Below are positions 18,114-25,980 of a stretch of 64,000 bases of DNA, piece after piece (the first letter of the stretch is position 1; each line of letters starts with the position of its first letter). A program made the position numbers and the translations under genes. The notes beneath the pieces are model-generated. The model was given only the letters and a program-made list of their open reading frames with translations. It had not been told where the DNA came from and did not search any database. Origin of the DNA: Flavobacterium erciyesense (GTDB lineage Bacteria; Bacteroidota; Bacteroidia; Flavobacteriales; Flavobacteriaceae); NCBI RefSeq assembly GCF_018069925.1, contig NZ_JAGPXB010000008.1:1-64000 (forward strand). Direction: 5' to 3'.

Positions 18114-20939
18114 TTGAAGAAATTATTTTTAACCACACTTTGCCTCCTTGCTTTAATGCTACCCGCCCGAATGTTGGGACAACAGGAATCTAAAATAAAG
18201 CTCAATTGGCTTCCGGAACTCAAAAGTTTTGAAGTTAGTCAACAAATTAACTTTACAAATGAAACTAAAGACACTTTAAAATCGATTGTTTTAAACGATT
18301 GGAATCATGCGTATTCTAGTAAAACTACTCCGTTGGCCAAACGCTTTTCGGATGAATTTTACAGAGGATTTCATTTGGCAAAAGAAGAGGAACGCGGCAG
18401 TACTCAAAACCTAAACATTACCAACGCACAACATTTGTCACTTATTTGGCAGCGACCAGAGATCCATCCCGACTTAATCGAAGTTACGCTACTTCAGCCT
18501 TTGTTACCAGGAGAAAAAACAACACTATTACTGCGTTACAACAGTAAAATTCCGTATGATAAGTTCACCAAAGTAGGTTATAATGATACAGGTGGTGTTT
18601 ATTTAAAAAACACTTTTTTGTATGTGGCACGCTATGAAAATCATGATTTTGTACGTTATAGCAATTACAATCTTGATGATACAGCCAATGCCATTACTGA
18701 CTTAGAAGTTGTTATTGCTACGCCTAACAATTGGATAATTACTACCGATTTGAATGCTAATAAAGCAGCACAAGACCAAAACTCTATTTATCAAGGAACA
18801 GGTAAAAACAGAACTGATTTCACGCTCAGCCTTCAACCCAAAGCGAACTTTTACAGTTATAACAATGCTTTGGTTAATGTATGGACGGACTTAAAACAAA
18901 ATAAAGTTGATGACATTCAGAAAGCCATAAGCGTAGACCGCATTGTTCAATTTACGCATTCTTTTTTAGGGAATTATCCGCAGCAAAATATAATGGTTGC
19001 TCAGGCCGATTACGATAAGAATCCGTTTTACGGATTAAATCAGTTGCCTTCGTTTTTAAGTCCGTTTCCAAATGAATTTTTATTTGAAATAAAATTTTTA
19101 AAAACCTATTTGAACAGTTTTTTAAAAAATAGTCTGCATCTTGATCCTAGAAAAGACAATTGGCTCTATGATGGTTTACAAGTATATTTAATGATGCAAT
19201 ACATTGAAAACTATTATACGGACAGTAAACTGATTGGTAGCTTAGCAAAGTTAAAATTATTGAAACCTTTTAGTCTAGCAGACGTAAATTTTAATGAGCA
19301 GTACAGTTATTTTTACATGCTTATGGCTCGCAAAAATTTAGATCAAGCACTTGGCGAACCTAAAAGTTCCTTGATAAAATTTAATGAGCAAATTGCTAAC
19401 AAATACAAAGCTGGTTTGAGTATGAAATATTTAGACTCATACCTGCAAAACGATGTATTACGCAGCACAATACTTGAATTTTACCAAAATAATCAAACAA
19501 AAAATAGTACCAGAATTGATTTTGAAACCATTCTAAAAAGTAAAACTGCAAGTAATTTGGACTGGTTTTTTAATACCATTATCAACTCCAGATCGATTGT
19601 TGATTACAAGTTTAAAAACGTTTCATCAACCAAAGACAATATCACATTTTCGGTTAAAAATAAAACAGGAACACAAGTACCTGTGCCCATTTTTGGTTTA
19701 GCAAAAGGGAAAATTGTATATCAAAAATGGTTCGATATCAAAGCCTGTGACACTACAATGACAATCCCGAGGCAAGCTATTGACAAAATGGTCATTAATT
19801 TAAAAAATGAAGTTCCTGAATATAATTTACGGAACAATTGGTTTAAACTAAATGGTTTTTTCCCGAACAACAGACCTTTGAAATTTGCCTTTTTTAAAGA
19901 TTTAGAGGATCCTTACTTTAATCAAATTTTGTTTTTACCTTCTATTTACTATAACTTCTATGACGGTTTAACTCCTGGTTTACGCTTGCATAACAAGACT
20001 ATTTTAGACAAGCCGTTTACGTTTGATGTTAATCCGTCCTACTCAACAAAGTCGCAAAATTTGTCCGGTGCTGCTGCATTCGTGGTCAACCAAAATATGA
20101 GAAATAGTAATTTGTTTAATATAAAATATGGTCTAAGTGCCAACTACTTCAACTATGCACCAGATGCTAGTTATTTGCGCCTCAATACTTCGGTACAAAT
20201 GCGTATTCGTGAACCAAATTTTAGAGACAACCGCAAACAATTTATCTTGCTACGTCAAATTAATGTAGATCGCGAAACGAGTGCTTTTGTTAACGATAAT
20301 TCACCAAACAATTATTCAGTTCTTGATTTACGCTATAGCAACAACAAAACAGAGGTCACCAATCACATTAATTTTACTGCGGTAACCCAATTTTCAGGGA
20401 AATTTGGTAAAGCCACCGCGGAAGTTGAATTCAGAAAATTATATGAAAACAACCGCCAACTGAATTTGCGTTTGTATGCAGGACACTTTTTGTACAACAA
20501 AACCGATTCGGATTATTTTAGTTTCGCGCTAGATCGCCCGACTGATTATTTGTTTGATTACAATTATTTAGGACGATCTGAAAATAGTGGCTTATTCAGT
20601 CAACAATACATTATTGCCGAGGGCGGATTTAAGTCTAAATTAAACACGCCATTTGCCAACACTTTTTTAAGTAGTTTAAATGCTAGTGTGAGTATTTGGA
20701 ATTGGATCGAAGTATATGGTGATGTCGGAATTTTAAAGAATCGAAGCCAAAAAGAACGCTTTGTTTTTGATAGCGGCATAAGATTAAACTTAGTTACAGA
20801 CTATTTTGAACTCTATTTTCCGGTGTATTCAAGCAATGGTTGGGAGATCTCTTCAAATAATTATAGCGAAAAAGTACGTTTTATCGTAACATTTTCGCCT
20901 AAAACATTAATCAATCTTTTTAGCCGAAAATGGTTTTAA
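18114..20939 (+). CDS. M1-peptidase-like pseudoenzyme with C-terminal outer-membrane barrel
   Basis: 941 residues. The only start that gives a signal peptide (KKLFLTTLCLLALMLPARMLG) is the TTG at 18114. Residues about 25-560 follow the M1 aminopeptidase layout: a beta sandwich with GGVYLKNTFLYVARYE, then a helical domain with NWLYDGLQVYLMMQYIE in the place of the usual WLNEGFAxYxE. The zinc-binding HExxH is absent (FLKTYLNSFL occupies its place), so peptidase activity is unlikely. Residues about 590-941 alternate in barrel fashion and end in an aromatic residue, as outer-membrane proteins do. Probably a surface or periplasm-facing binding protein. Confidence 0.65.
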   Translation: MKKLFLTTLCLLALMLPARMLGQQESKIKLNWLPELKSFEVSQQINFTNETKDTLKSIVLNDWNHAYSSKTTPLAKRFSDEFYRGFHLAKEEERGSTQNLNITNAQHLSLIWQRPEIHPDLIEVTLLQPLLPGEKTTLLLRYNSKIPYDKFTKVGYNDTGGVYLKNTFLYVARYENHDFVRYSNYNLDDTANAITDLEVVIATPNNWIITTDLNANKAAQDQNSIYQGTGKNRTDFTLSLQPKANFYSYNNALVNVWTDLKQNKVDDIQKAISVDRIVQFTHSFLGNYPQQNIMVAQADYDKNPFYGLNQLPSFLSPFPNEFLFEIKFLKTYLNSFLKNSLHLDPRKDNWLYDGLQVYLMMQYIENYYTDSKLIGSLAKLKLLKPFSLADVNFNEQYSYFYMLMARKNLDQALGEPKSSLIKFNEQIANKYKAGLSMKYLDSYLQNDVLRSTILEFYQNNQTKNSTRIDFETILKSKTASNLDWFFNTIINSRSIVDYKFKNVSSTKDNITFSVKNKTGTQVPVPIFGLAKGKIVYQKWFDIKACDTTMTIPRQAIDKMVINLKNEVPEYNLRNNWFKLNGFFPNNRPLKFAFFKDLEDPYFNQILFLPSIYYNFYDGLTPGLRLHNKTILDKPFTFDVNPSYSTKSQNLSGAAAFVVNQNMRNSNLFNIKYGLSANYFNYAPDASYLRLNTSVQMRIREPNFRDNRKQFILLRQINVDRETSAFVNDNSPNNYSVLDLRYSNNKTEVTNHINFTAVTQFSGKFGKATAEVEFRKLYENNRQLNLRLYAGHFLYNKTDSDYFSFALDRPTDYLFDYNYLGRSENSGLFSQQYIIAEGGFKSKLNTPFANTFLSSLNASVSIWNWIEVYGDVGILKNRSQKERFVFDSGIRLNLVTDYFELYFPVYSSNGWEISSNNYSEKVRFIVTFSPKTLINLFSRKWF

Positions 20940-21092
20940 TCGAAATTAATGAGTGCTTTTTATTGCGTAATTATCATTTTAAAAGCAATAAAATTACACA
21001 TATAAAAAAAATAAGTTTCATTTTCTTAGAATAAATTGAAAAAATTAAAATCTATTTTCATCAAACTATTATGAAAAGAACTTGCTTTTCAG

Positions 21093-21100
21093 TAAATTTG
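21093..21100 (+). promoter_or_regulatory. -7 promoter box of the fused E1 gene
   Basis: TAAATTTG, a full TAnnTTTG match, 25 bases before the ATG at 21126. Confidence 0.55.
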
Positions 21101-21125
21101 CAGCTTAAAGTGATGCTTTTCAATT

Positions 21126-23534
21126 ATGATAAAAGAAAAAACCAATAGTACGTTGACATTTGAAGATTTCAAAATCGAAGTTTTAAAGGACTACACCACC
21201 GCTATTATTAGCCGCGAATGCAGTTTATTAGGACGAAAAGAAGTATTGACAGGAAAAGCCAAATTTGGAATTTTTGGTGATGGAAAAGAAGTGCCGCAAT
21301 TGGCTATGGCCAAAGCATTTCAAAACGGCGATTTTAGATCAGGTTACTATCGCGACCAAACTTTTATGATGGCTATTGGCGAATTGACCATGCAACAATT
21401 TTTTGCAGGTTTATATGGTCATACTGATATTGAACAAGATCCGATGTCAGCGGGTAGACAAATGGGCGGGCACTTTGCAACGCACAGTTTGAATGCTGAT
21501 GGTTCTTGGAAAGACTTAACCAAACAAAAAAATTCAAGCTCAGATATATCTCCTACTGCGGGTCAAATGCCACGTTTGTTAGGTTTGGCGCAAGCATCTA
21601 AAATTTATAGAAATGTAAAAGGTATTCCAAACGCTGCTAATTTTTCGAATCAAGGAAATGAAATTGCTTGGGGAACCATAGGAAACGCAAGTACTTCTGA
21701 AGGATTATTTTTTGAAACGATCAACGCTGCCGGTGTTTTACAAGTACCCATGGTAATGAGTGTTTGGGATGATGAATACGGAATTTCGGTACATGCAAGA
21801 CATCAGACCACCAAAGAAAATATTTCTGAAATATTAAAAGGATATCAGAAAGAAGAAGATACCAACGGCTACGAGATTCTTCGTGTAAAAGGATGGGATT
21901 ATGCTGAGTTGATTACTACGTATCAAAAAGCGGCACAGATCGCAAGAGAAAACCATATTCCGGTATTAATTCACGTAAATGAACTAACACAACCTCAAGG
22001 ACATTCTAGTTCAGGATCACACGAGCGTTACAAAAACAGCGATCGTTTGGCTTGGGAAAGAGAATTTGATTGTATCCGTCAAATGAGATTGTGGATGATT
22101 GCGATTAATATTGCTTCGCCAGAAGAAATTGATGCAATCGATGCTCAAGCTAAAAAAGACGTAATGGAAGCTAAAAAAGCAGCATGGAACGCCTTTTTAG
22201 AACCAATCATTGCCGATCAAAAAGCTTTAGTTTCACTATTGAATGAAATTGCGGCAACGAGCGCACATAAAGAAGCTATCACTAATTATGTAAATGAGTT
22301 AAACGCTATTAAATCTCCTTTGAAAAAAGAGATTTTAGTAACTGCTCGTAAAGTATTGCGTTTAATTACTGCTGAAAGTGGAAAAGCCGTTTTAGCAAAT
22401 TGGATTACTGAATATACTCAAAAAGAACAAAAGAATTTTAGTAGCAATTTATTTTCAGAAACTGAAAAAAACGTTTTCTCAGCTCAAAAAGTATTGCCTG
22501 TTTATGCAGACGATGCCAAAGAAGATACTGATGGACGTATGATTTTGCGTGATAATTTTGATGCTATTTTTACAAAATATCCAGAAACTTTAATTTTTGG
22601 AGAAGATGCTGGAGCCATTGGTGACGTTAACCAAGGATTAGAAGGTATGCAAGAGAAATACGGTGAACTACGTGTTGCCGATGTTGGAATTCGCGAAGCA
22701 ACCATTTTGGGTCAAGGTATTGGAATGGCTTTGCGTGGTTTACGCCCTATAGCTGAAATTCAGTATTTAGATTATTTATTGTACGCTATTCAAATCATGA
22801 GTGATGATTTGGCAACCCTGCAATACCGTACAGTTGGTAAACAAAAAGCACCACTAATTATTCGTACTCGTGGTCACCGTTTGGAAGGAATTTGGCATTC
22901 AGGTTCACCAATGGGCATGATCATTAATGCTGTTCGTGGAATTCATGTTTTGGTTCCGCGTAACATGACACAAGCTGCCGGTTTTTACAACAGTTTGTTA
23001 GAATGTGATGAGCCTGCATTGGTAATTGAGTGTTTGAATGGCTACCGATTGAAAGAAAAAATGCCTTCAAATTACGGTGAGTTTAAAACTCCAATTGGAG
23101 TAATCGAAACTTTAAAAACTGGAAATGACATTACACTTGTTTCTTACGGTTCTACTTTACGATTAGTGCAACAAGCTGCGAAAGAACTTAGTGAAGTAGG
23201 TATTGATTGTGAAATTATCGATTTACAATCTTTATTACCTTTTGATGTTAATCAAGACATAGTAAAGAGTATTCAAAAAACAAATCGTTTGTTAGTAATT
23301 GACGAAGATGTACCAGGTGGAGCTTCAGCTTTTATTTTACAACAAATTATAGAACAACAAGACGCTTACGCTTACCTAGACAGCAAGCCTCAAACACTTA
23401 CTGCAAAAGCGCACCGTCCGGCTTACGGAACTGACGGTGATTATTTTTCGAAACCATCTGCCGAGGATATTTTTGAAAAAGTTTACGAAATGATGCACGA
23501 AAGCAATCCTGCACTTTATCCAAGTTTATACTAA
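21126..23534 (+). CDS. Branched-chain 2-oxoacid dehydrogenase E1, fused alpha and beta subunits
   Basis: 802 residues. The N-terminal half is an E1-alpha domain with YYRDQTFMMAIGE, GRQMGGHF and the thiamine-diphosphate pattern IGNASTSEG...VWDDEYGIS. The C-terminal half (from about 460) is E1-beta with IFGEDAGAIGDVNQGL, RPIAEIQYLDYL, and the transketolase C-terminal VSYGSTLRLV and VIDEDVPGGASAFI. It decarboxylates branched-chain 2-oxoacids from Val, Leu and Ile and passes the acyl group to lipoyl E2, feeding the iso-branched fatty acids typical of the group. No E2/E3 gene is adjacent. Substrate class is inferred from family resemblance. Followed by a terminator. Confidence 0.85.
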   Translation: MIKEKTNSTLTFEDFKIEVLKDYTTAIISRECSLLGRKEVLTGKAKFGIFGDGKEVPQLAMAKAFQNGDFRSGYYRDQTFMMAIGELTMQQFFAGLYGHTDIEQDPMSAGRQMGGHFATHSLNADGSWKDLTKQKNSSSDISPTAGQMPRLLGLAQASKIYRNVKGIPNAANFSNQGNEIAWGTIGNASTSEGLFFETINAAGVLQVPMVMSVWDDEYGISVHARHQTTKENISEILKGYQKEEDTNGYEILRVKGWDYAELITTYQKAAQIARENHIPVLIHVNELTQPQGHSSSGSHERYKNSDRLAWEREFDCIRQMRLWMIAINIASPEEIDAIDAQAKKDVMEAKKAAWNAFLEPIIADQKALVSLLNEIAATSAHKEAITNYVNELNAIKSPLKKEILVTARKVLRLITAESGKAVLANWITEYTQKEQKNFSSNLFSETEKNVFSAQKVLPVYADDAKEDTDGRMILRDNFDAIFTKYPETLIFGEDAGAIGDVNQGLEGMQEKYGELRVADVGIREATILGQGIGMALRGLRPIAEIQYLDYLLYAIQIMSDDLATLQYRTVGKQKAPLIIRTRGHRLEGIWHSGSPMGMIINAVRGIHVLVPRNMTQAAGFYNSLLECDEPALVIECLNGYRLKEKMPSNYGEFKTPIGVIETLKTGNDITLVSYGSTLRLVQQAAKELSEVGIDCEIIDLQSLLPFDVNQDIVKSIQKTNRLLVIDEDVPGGASAFILQQIIEQQDAYAYLDSKPQTLTAKAHRPAYGTDGDYFSKPSAEDIFEKVYEMMHESNPALYPSLY

Positions 23535-23554
23535 GAATAATAAACTAATACCAC

Positions 23555-23594
23555 AAAGTCCCAATTTGCTTGCTGTAGATTGGGACTTTTTTTT
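23555..23594 (+). terminator. Rho-independent terminator after E1
   Basis: Eleven-base stem AAAGTCCCAAT / ATTGGGACTTT and a run of eight T. Confidence 0.88.
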
Positions 23595-23703
23595 GATATC
23601 ATTTAAAGTAAAACTATTTTTTAAAGCTAATAGTTACTTGAACAACAGTTAAATAAATAGGAGTTTCGAATTAAAGCTGTAATTTTAAAGAAAAACAAAT
23701 CAC

Positions 23704-23997
23704 ATGGAAAAATTTGCATTATTAGCACGATTAGAAGCCAAACCTGGCAAAGAAGATGAAGTTGCAGCTTTCTTAAAAAGCGCCTTACCGTTAGTTCTTG
23801 ATGAACCTGAAACCGTAAATTGGTACGGATGGCAAATTGGCTCTTCTACCTTTGGAATTTTTGATACTTTTGAAACCGAAGAAGGAAGAAAAGCGCATTT
23901 AGCTGGAAAAATCGCTGAGGCTTTAATGGCAAATGCTGGTACATTATTAGCACAAGATCCAGTTATCGAATTTGTAGATTTATTAGCTGTAAAATAG
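23704..23997 (+). CDS. Antibiotic biosynthesis monooxygenase (ABM) domain protein
   Basis: 97 residues, the size of a single ABM/YgiN ferredoxin-like domain. It opens with FALLARLEAKPGKEDEVAAFLKSA, has the strand-helix WYGWQIGSSTFGIFDTF, and ends with a second strand after AHLAGKIAEAL. Members act as cofactor-free oxygenases or quinol monooxygenases, usually dimeric. Here the substrate is unknown. Monocistronic with its own terminator. Confidence 0.8.
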   Translation: MEKFALLARLEAKPGKEDEVAAFLKSALPLVLDEPETVNWYGWQIGSSTFGIFDTFETEEGRKAHLAGKIAEALMANAGTLLAQDPVIEFVDLLAVK

Positions 23998-24075
23998 AAA
24001 TACACTTGCTTTATTAGAGTAAATAGTTCAACTAAAACTAAAATCTGCAACAATAAAATCTAAATTAAATGTTAT

Positions 24076-24109
24076 AATGCCAACGTAAATTTTTATGTTG
24101 GCATTTTTT
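24076..24109 (+). terminator. Rho-independent terminator after the ABM gene
   Basis: Twelve-base stem AATGCCAACGTA / TATGTTGGCATT (one G-T pair), six-base loop, T run. Confidence 0.8.
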
Positions 24110-24140
24110 ATTTAAATTTAAACATTATAAAAAATAACGC

Positions 24141-24818
24141 ATGAAAACCTTAGAATCCCTTTTTCAAGAATTAGATAACATCAAAGTAATCGACGCTTCA
24201 ATTGATTACCAATATTACACTCCGCTAGACTTATCCCCTTCTAATACCGATTTAGAACACATTAAAGATAGTAACTCAACCGATTTTGAAATTTATATAG
24301 AAAACCTTTTGCAAAAGCGCAATGCCAAAGTAGCTTATGGTGGTTACAATGAAAAACGCAATTTGTACAAGCGAAGTGAAAAATTCAATGATGAAACTAC
24401 TGATGAGCGCAACATACACCTTGGTTTAGATTTATGGATAAAAGCGGGAACTCCTGTTTTAGCGCCTTTAGACGGACACATTCATAGTTTCAATTACAAT
24501 ACCGGTTTAGGAGATTACGGGCCTACCATAATTTTAGAGCATCAAATTGAGGAACATAAATTTTATACGCTCTACGGGCATTTATCGTTAGAAAGTATTA
24601 ATCATATTGCCATTGGCGATGCAGTTCAACAAGGAAATCAAATCGCTACTTTGGGCGATGCTAGTGTTAATGGTGATTATGCTCCGCACTTACATTTCCA
24701 AATTATTAAAGAAATCCCGAATGCATCAGGAGATTATCCAGGAGTATGCAATAGTAAAGATCTTCAGCATTTTTTAGAAAACTGTCCAGATCCTAATCTT
24801 TTACTTAAAATTTATTAA
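24141..24818 (+). CDS. M23 (LytM-type) metallopeptidase domain protein
   Basis: 225 residues. The LytM zinc site is complete: His93 and Asp97 in HLGLD, the YGHLS His147, and His183/His185 in APHLHFQ. There is no recognisable signal peptide, which is unusual for a peptidoglycan endopeptidase, so it may act in the cytoplasm, be exported by another route, or have a different substrate. An N-terminal 90-residue extension lacks known motifs. The next gene, a lipoprotein, starts one base after the stop, so the two form an operon. Confidence 0.8.
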   Translation: MKTLESLFQELDNIKVIDASIDYQYYTPLDLSPSNTDLEHIKDSNSTDFEIYIENLLQKRNAKVAYGGYNEKRNLYKRSEKFNDETTDERNIHLGLDLWIKAGTPVLAPLDGHIHSFNYNTGLGDYGPTIILEHQIEEHKFYTLYGHLSLESINHIAIGDAVQQGNQIATLGDASVNGDYAPHLHFQIIKEIPNASGDYPGVCNSKDLQHFLENCPDPNLLLKIY

Positions 24819-24819
24819 G

Positions 24820-25296
24820 ATGAAAAAAATACTTGTATTGTGCGCTATTGTGCTCTTCATTGGTTGTAAAACAAAGCAAACAGCAGTTGTTCCAGAACTT
24901 AAAGAGGGCAAAAATGTCAAAATTGCAACCGCAGCATTAAATGACAATCAAAAAAATAAATCGTATGATTTGGGGAAGCGCGTTTTGATGACTTGTAACA
25001 CCTCAAAATTCAAACCTTTCACTACTTCAGAAGCTACTGCCTCGGTAATTAAAAATACAACCGAAGCACGTTTAACAAAAACATGTACTCGGTTTAGGCA
25101 ATATTATGGTTCTTTTATTGATTTGCAATTTGTTGAAGCTTACGTTAACAAAGCAGATCAAATTACTATTTACAGATACAAGGCTCATTATACCAAAAAA
25201 GTAGCCAATAAAGAACTACGCGTTAGTATGAATGCAGATAACAAAGTAACAGCCATAAAATCGCTAGATTGGGTAGATTATTTCCCAATTAATTAA
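24820..25296 (+). CDS. Lipoprotein, unknown function
   Basis: 158 residues with a lipobox FIGC (Cys at about 16) after a typical type II signal. The mature domain has two Cys (MTCNTS and KTCTRF) and a beta-rich second half (IYRYKAHYTKKV...RVSMNADNKVTAIKSLDW) reminiscent of small DUF3887-like folds. The family is not identified. Transcribed with the M23 gene and closed by a strong terminator. Confidence 0.65.
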   Translation: MKKILVLCAIVLFIGCKTKQTAVVPELKEGKNVKIATAALNDNQKNKSYDLGKRVLMTCNTSKFKPFTTSEATASVIKNTTEARLTKTCTRFRQYYGSFIDLQFVEAYVNKADQITIYRYKAHYTKKVANKELRVSMNADNKVTAIKSLDWVDYFPIN

Positions 25297-25323
25297 AACT
25301 AATTTTAGATTATAAAATTACTT

Positions 25324-25355
25324 AAAAGAGAGGTCATAGACCTCTCTTTTTTTTT
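25324..25355 (+). terminator. Strong rho-independent terminator
   Basis: Twelve-base perfect stem AAAAGAGAGGTC / GACCTCTCTTTT, three-base loop, nine T. Confidence 0.9.
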
Positions 25356-25791
25356 AATGCAACCTTACTATTTATTTGATTTTCTTTTTTGTTGTATGCC
25401 ATTTCTAATTTTATTCCCAGCATCGAACTTAAGTCTTTACTGCCTTTTCTATACTCTAAATAAAAGTAGTAGAATTCATCGTATTACTTCATTAAAACTT
25501 ATATAGTATTACAACTTATCAAGCGAATATATCTTTTTTGAGTATATTCTAGAAAATAACTTTTTGGCTGCTCACACCTCTATAAAATCGATGAAAAGAC
25601 ATTTTTTATCGTTTAAATGCGTTTTTTACAAGATTAAGTAAGAAATAAATGCTTTAAAATTTGGTTAGTAATAAAAGATAAATCATTTTTGTATTGTTTA
25701 TATGCTACAATAAACAATACGCTGAAATATAATTCATTAGCAACATTTAATACAATAAATTTACTATTAACAACATTAAACAACAAAAACT
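25356..25791. other. AT-rich gap with one inverted repeat
   Basis: No gene seen. The only clear structure is the perfect 11-base inverted repeat at 25691-25720. The rest is very AT-rich and probably contains the regulatory region of the following secreted-protein genes. Confidence 0.5.
25691..25720. promoter_or_regulatory. Perfect 11-base inverted repeat, possible operator
   Basis: GTATTGTTTAT, eight bases, ATAAACAATAC. There is no T run, so it is not a terminator. It shares its core TTGTTTA...TAAACAA with an inverted repeat at 33248-33270. Confidence 0.4.
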
Positions 25792-25977
25792 ATGAAAATT
25801 AAAAAACTACTTTATTGTTACATATCGTTTTTGGGCGATAGGTCAATTGCAAATCCCAAACGATTAACACCACGGCATTCACTAACCTGAAAAGAGGATA
25901 TTCCCTTACTTTCTGCAAAGGAACATTGTCAACCTCACTTAAGATCCAATTAATAATCATTTATGTAAAAAACAACT
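25792..25977 (+). pseudogene. Degenerate 5' fragment of a secreted-protein gene
   Basis: An ATG at 25792 opens a signal-peptide-like start (MKIKKLLYCYISFLG). The frame then shifts: from 25860 another frame reads TINTTAFTNLKRGYSLTFCK and on to a stop just before the next gene. One frameshift is thus enough to join a plausible exported start with a plausible body. It is read as a dead or truncated relative of the exported proteins of this group. The parent family is not identified. Confidence 0.4.
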
Positions 25978-25980
25978 AAC

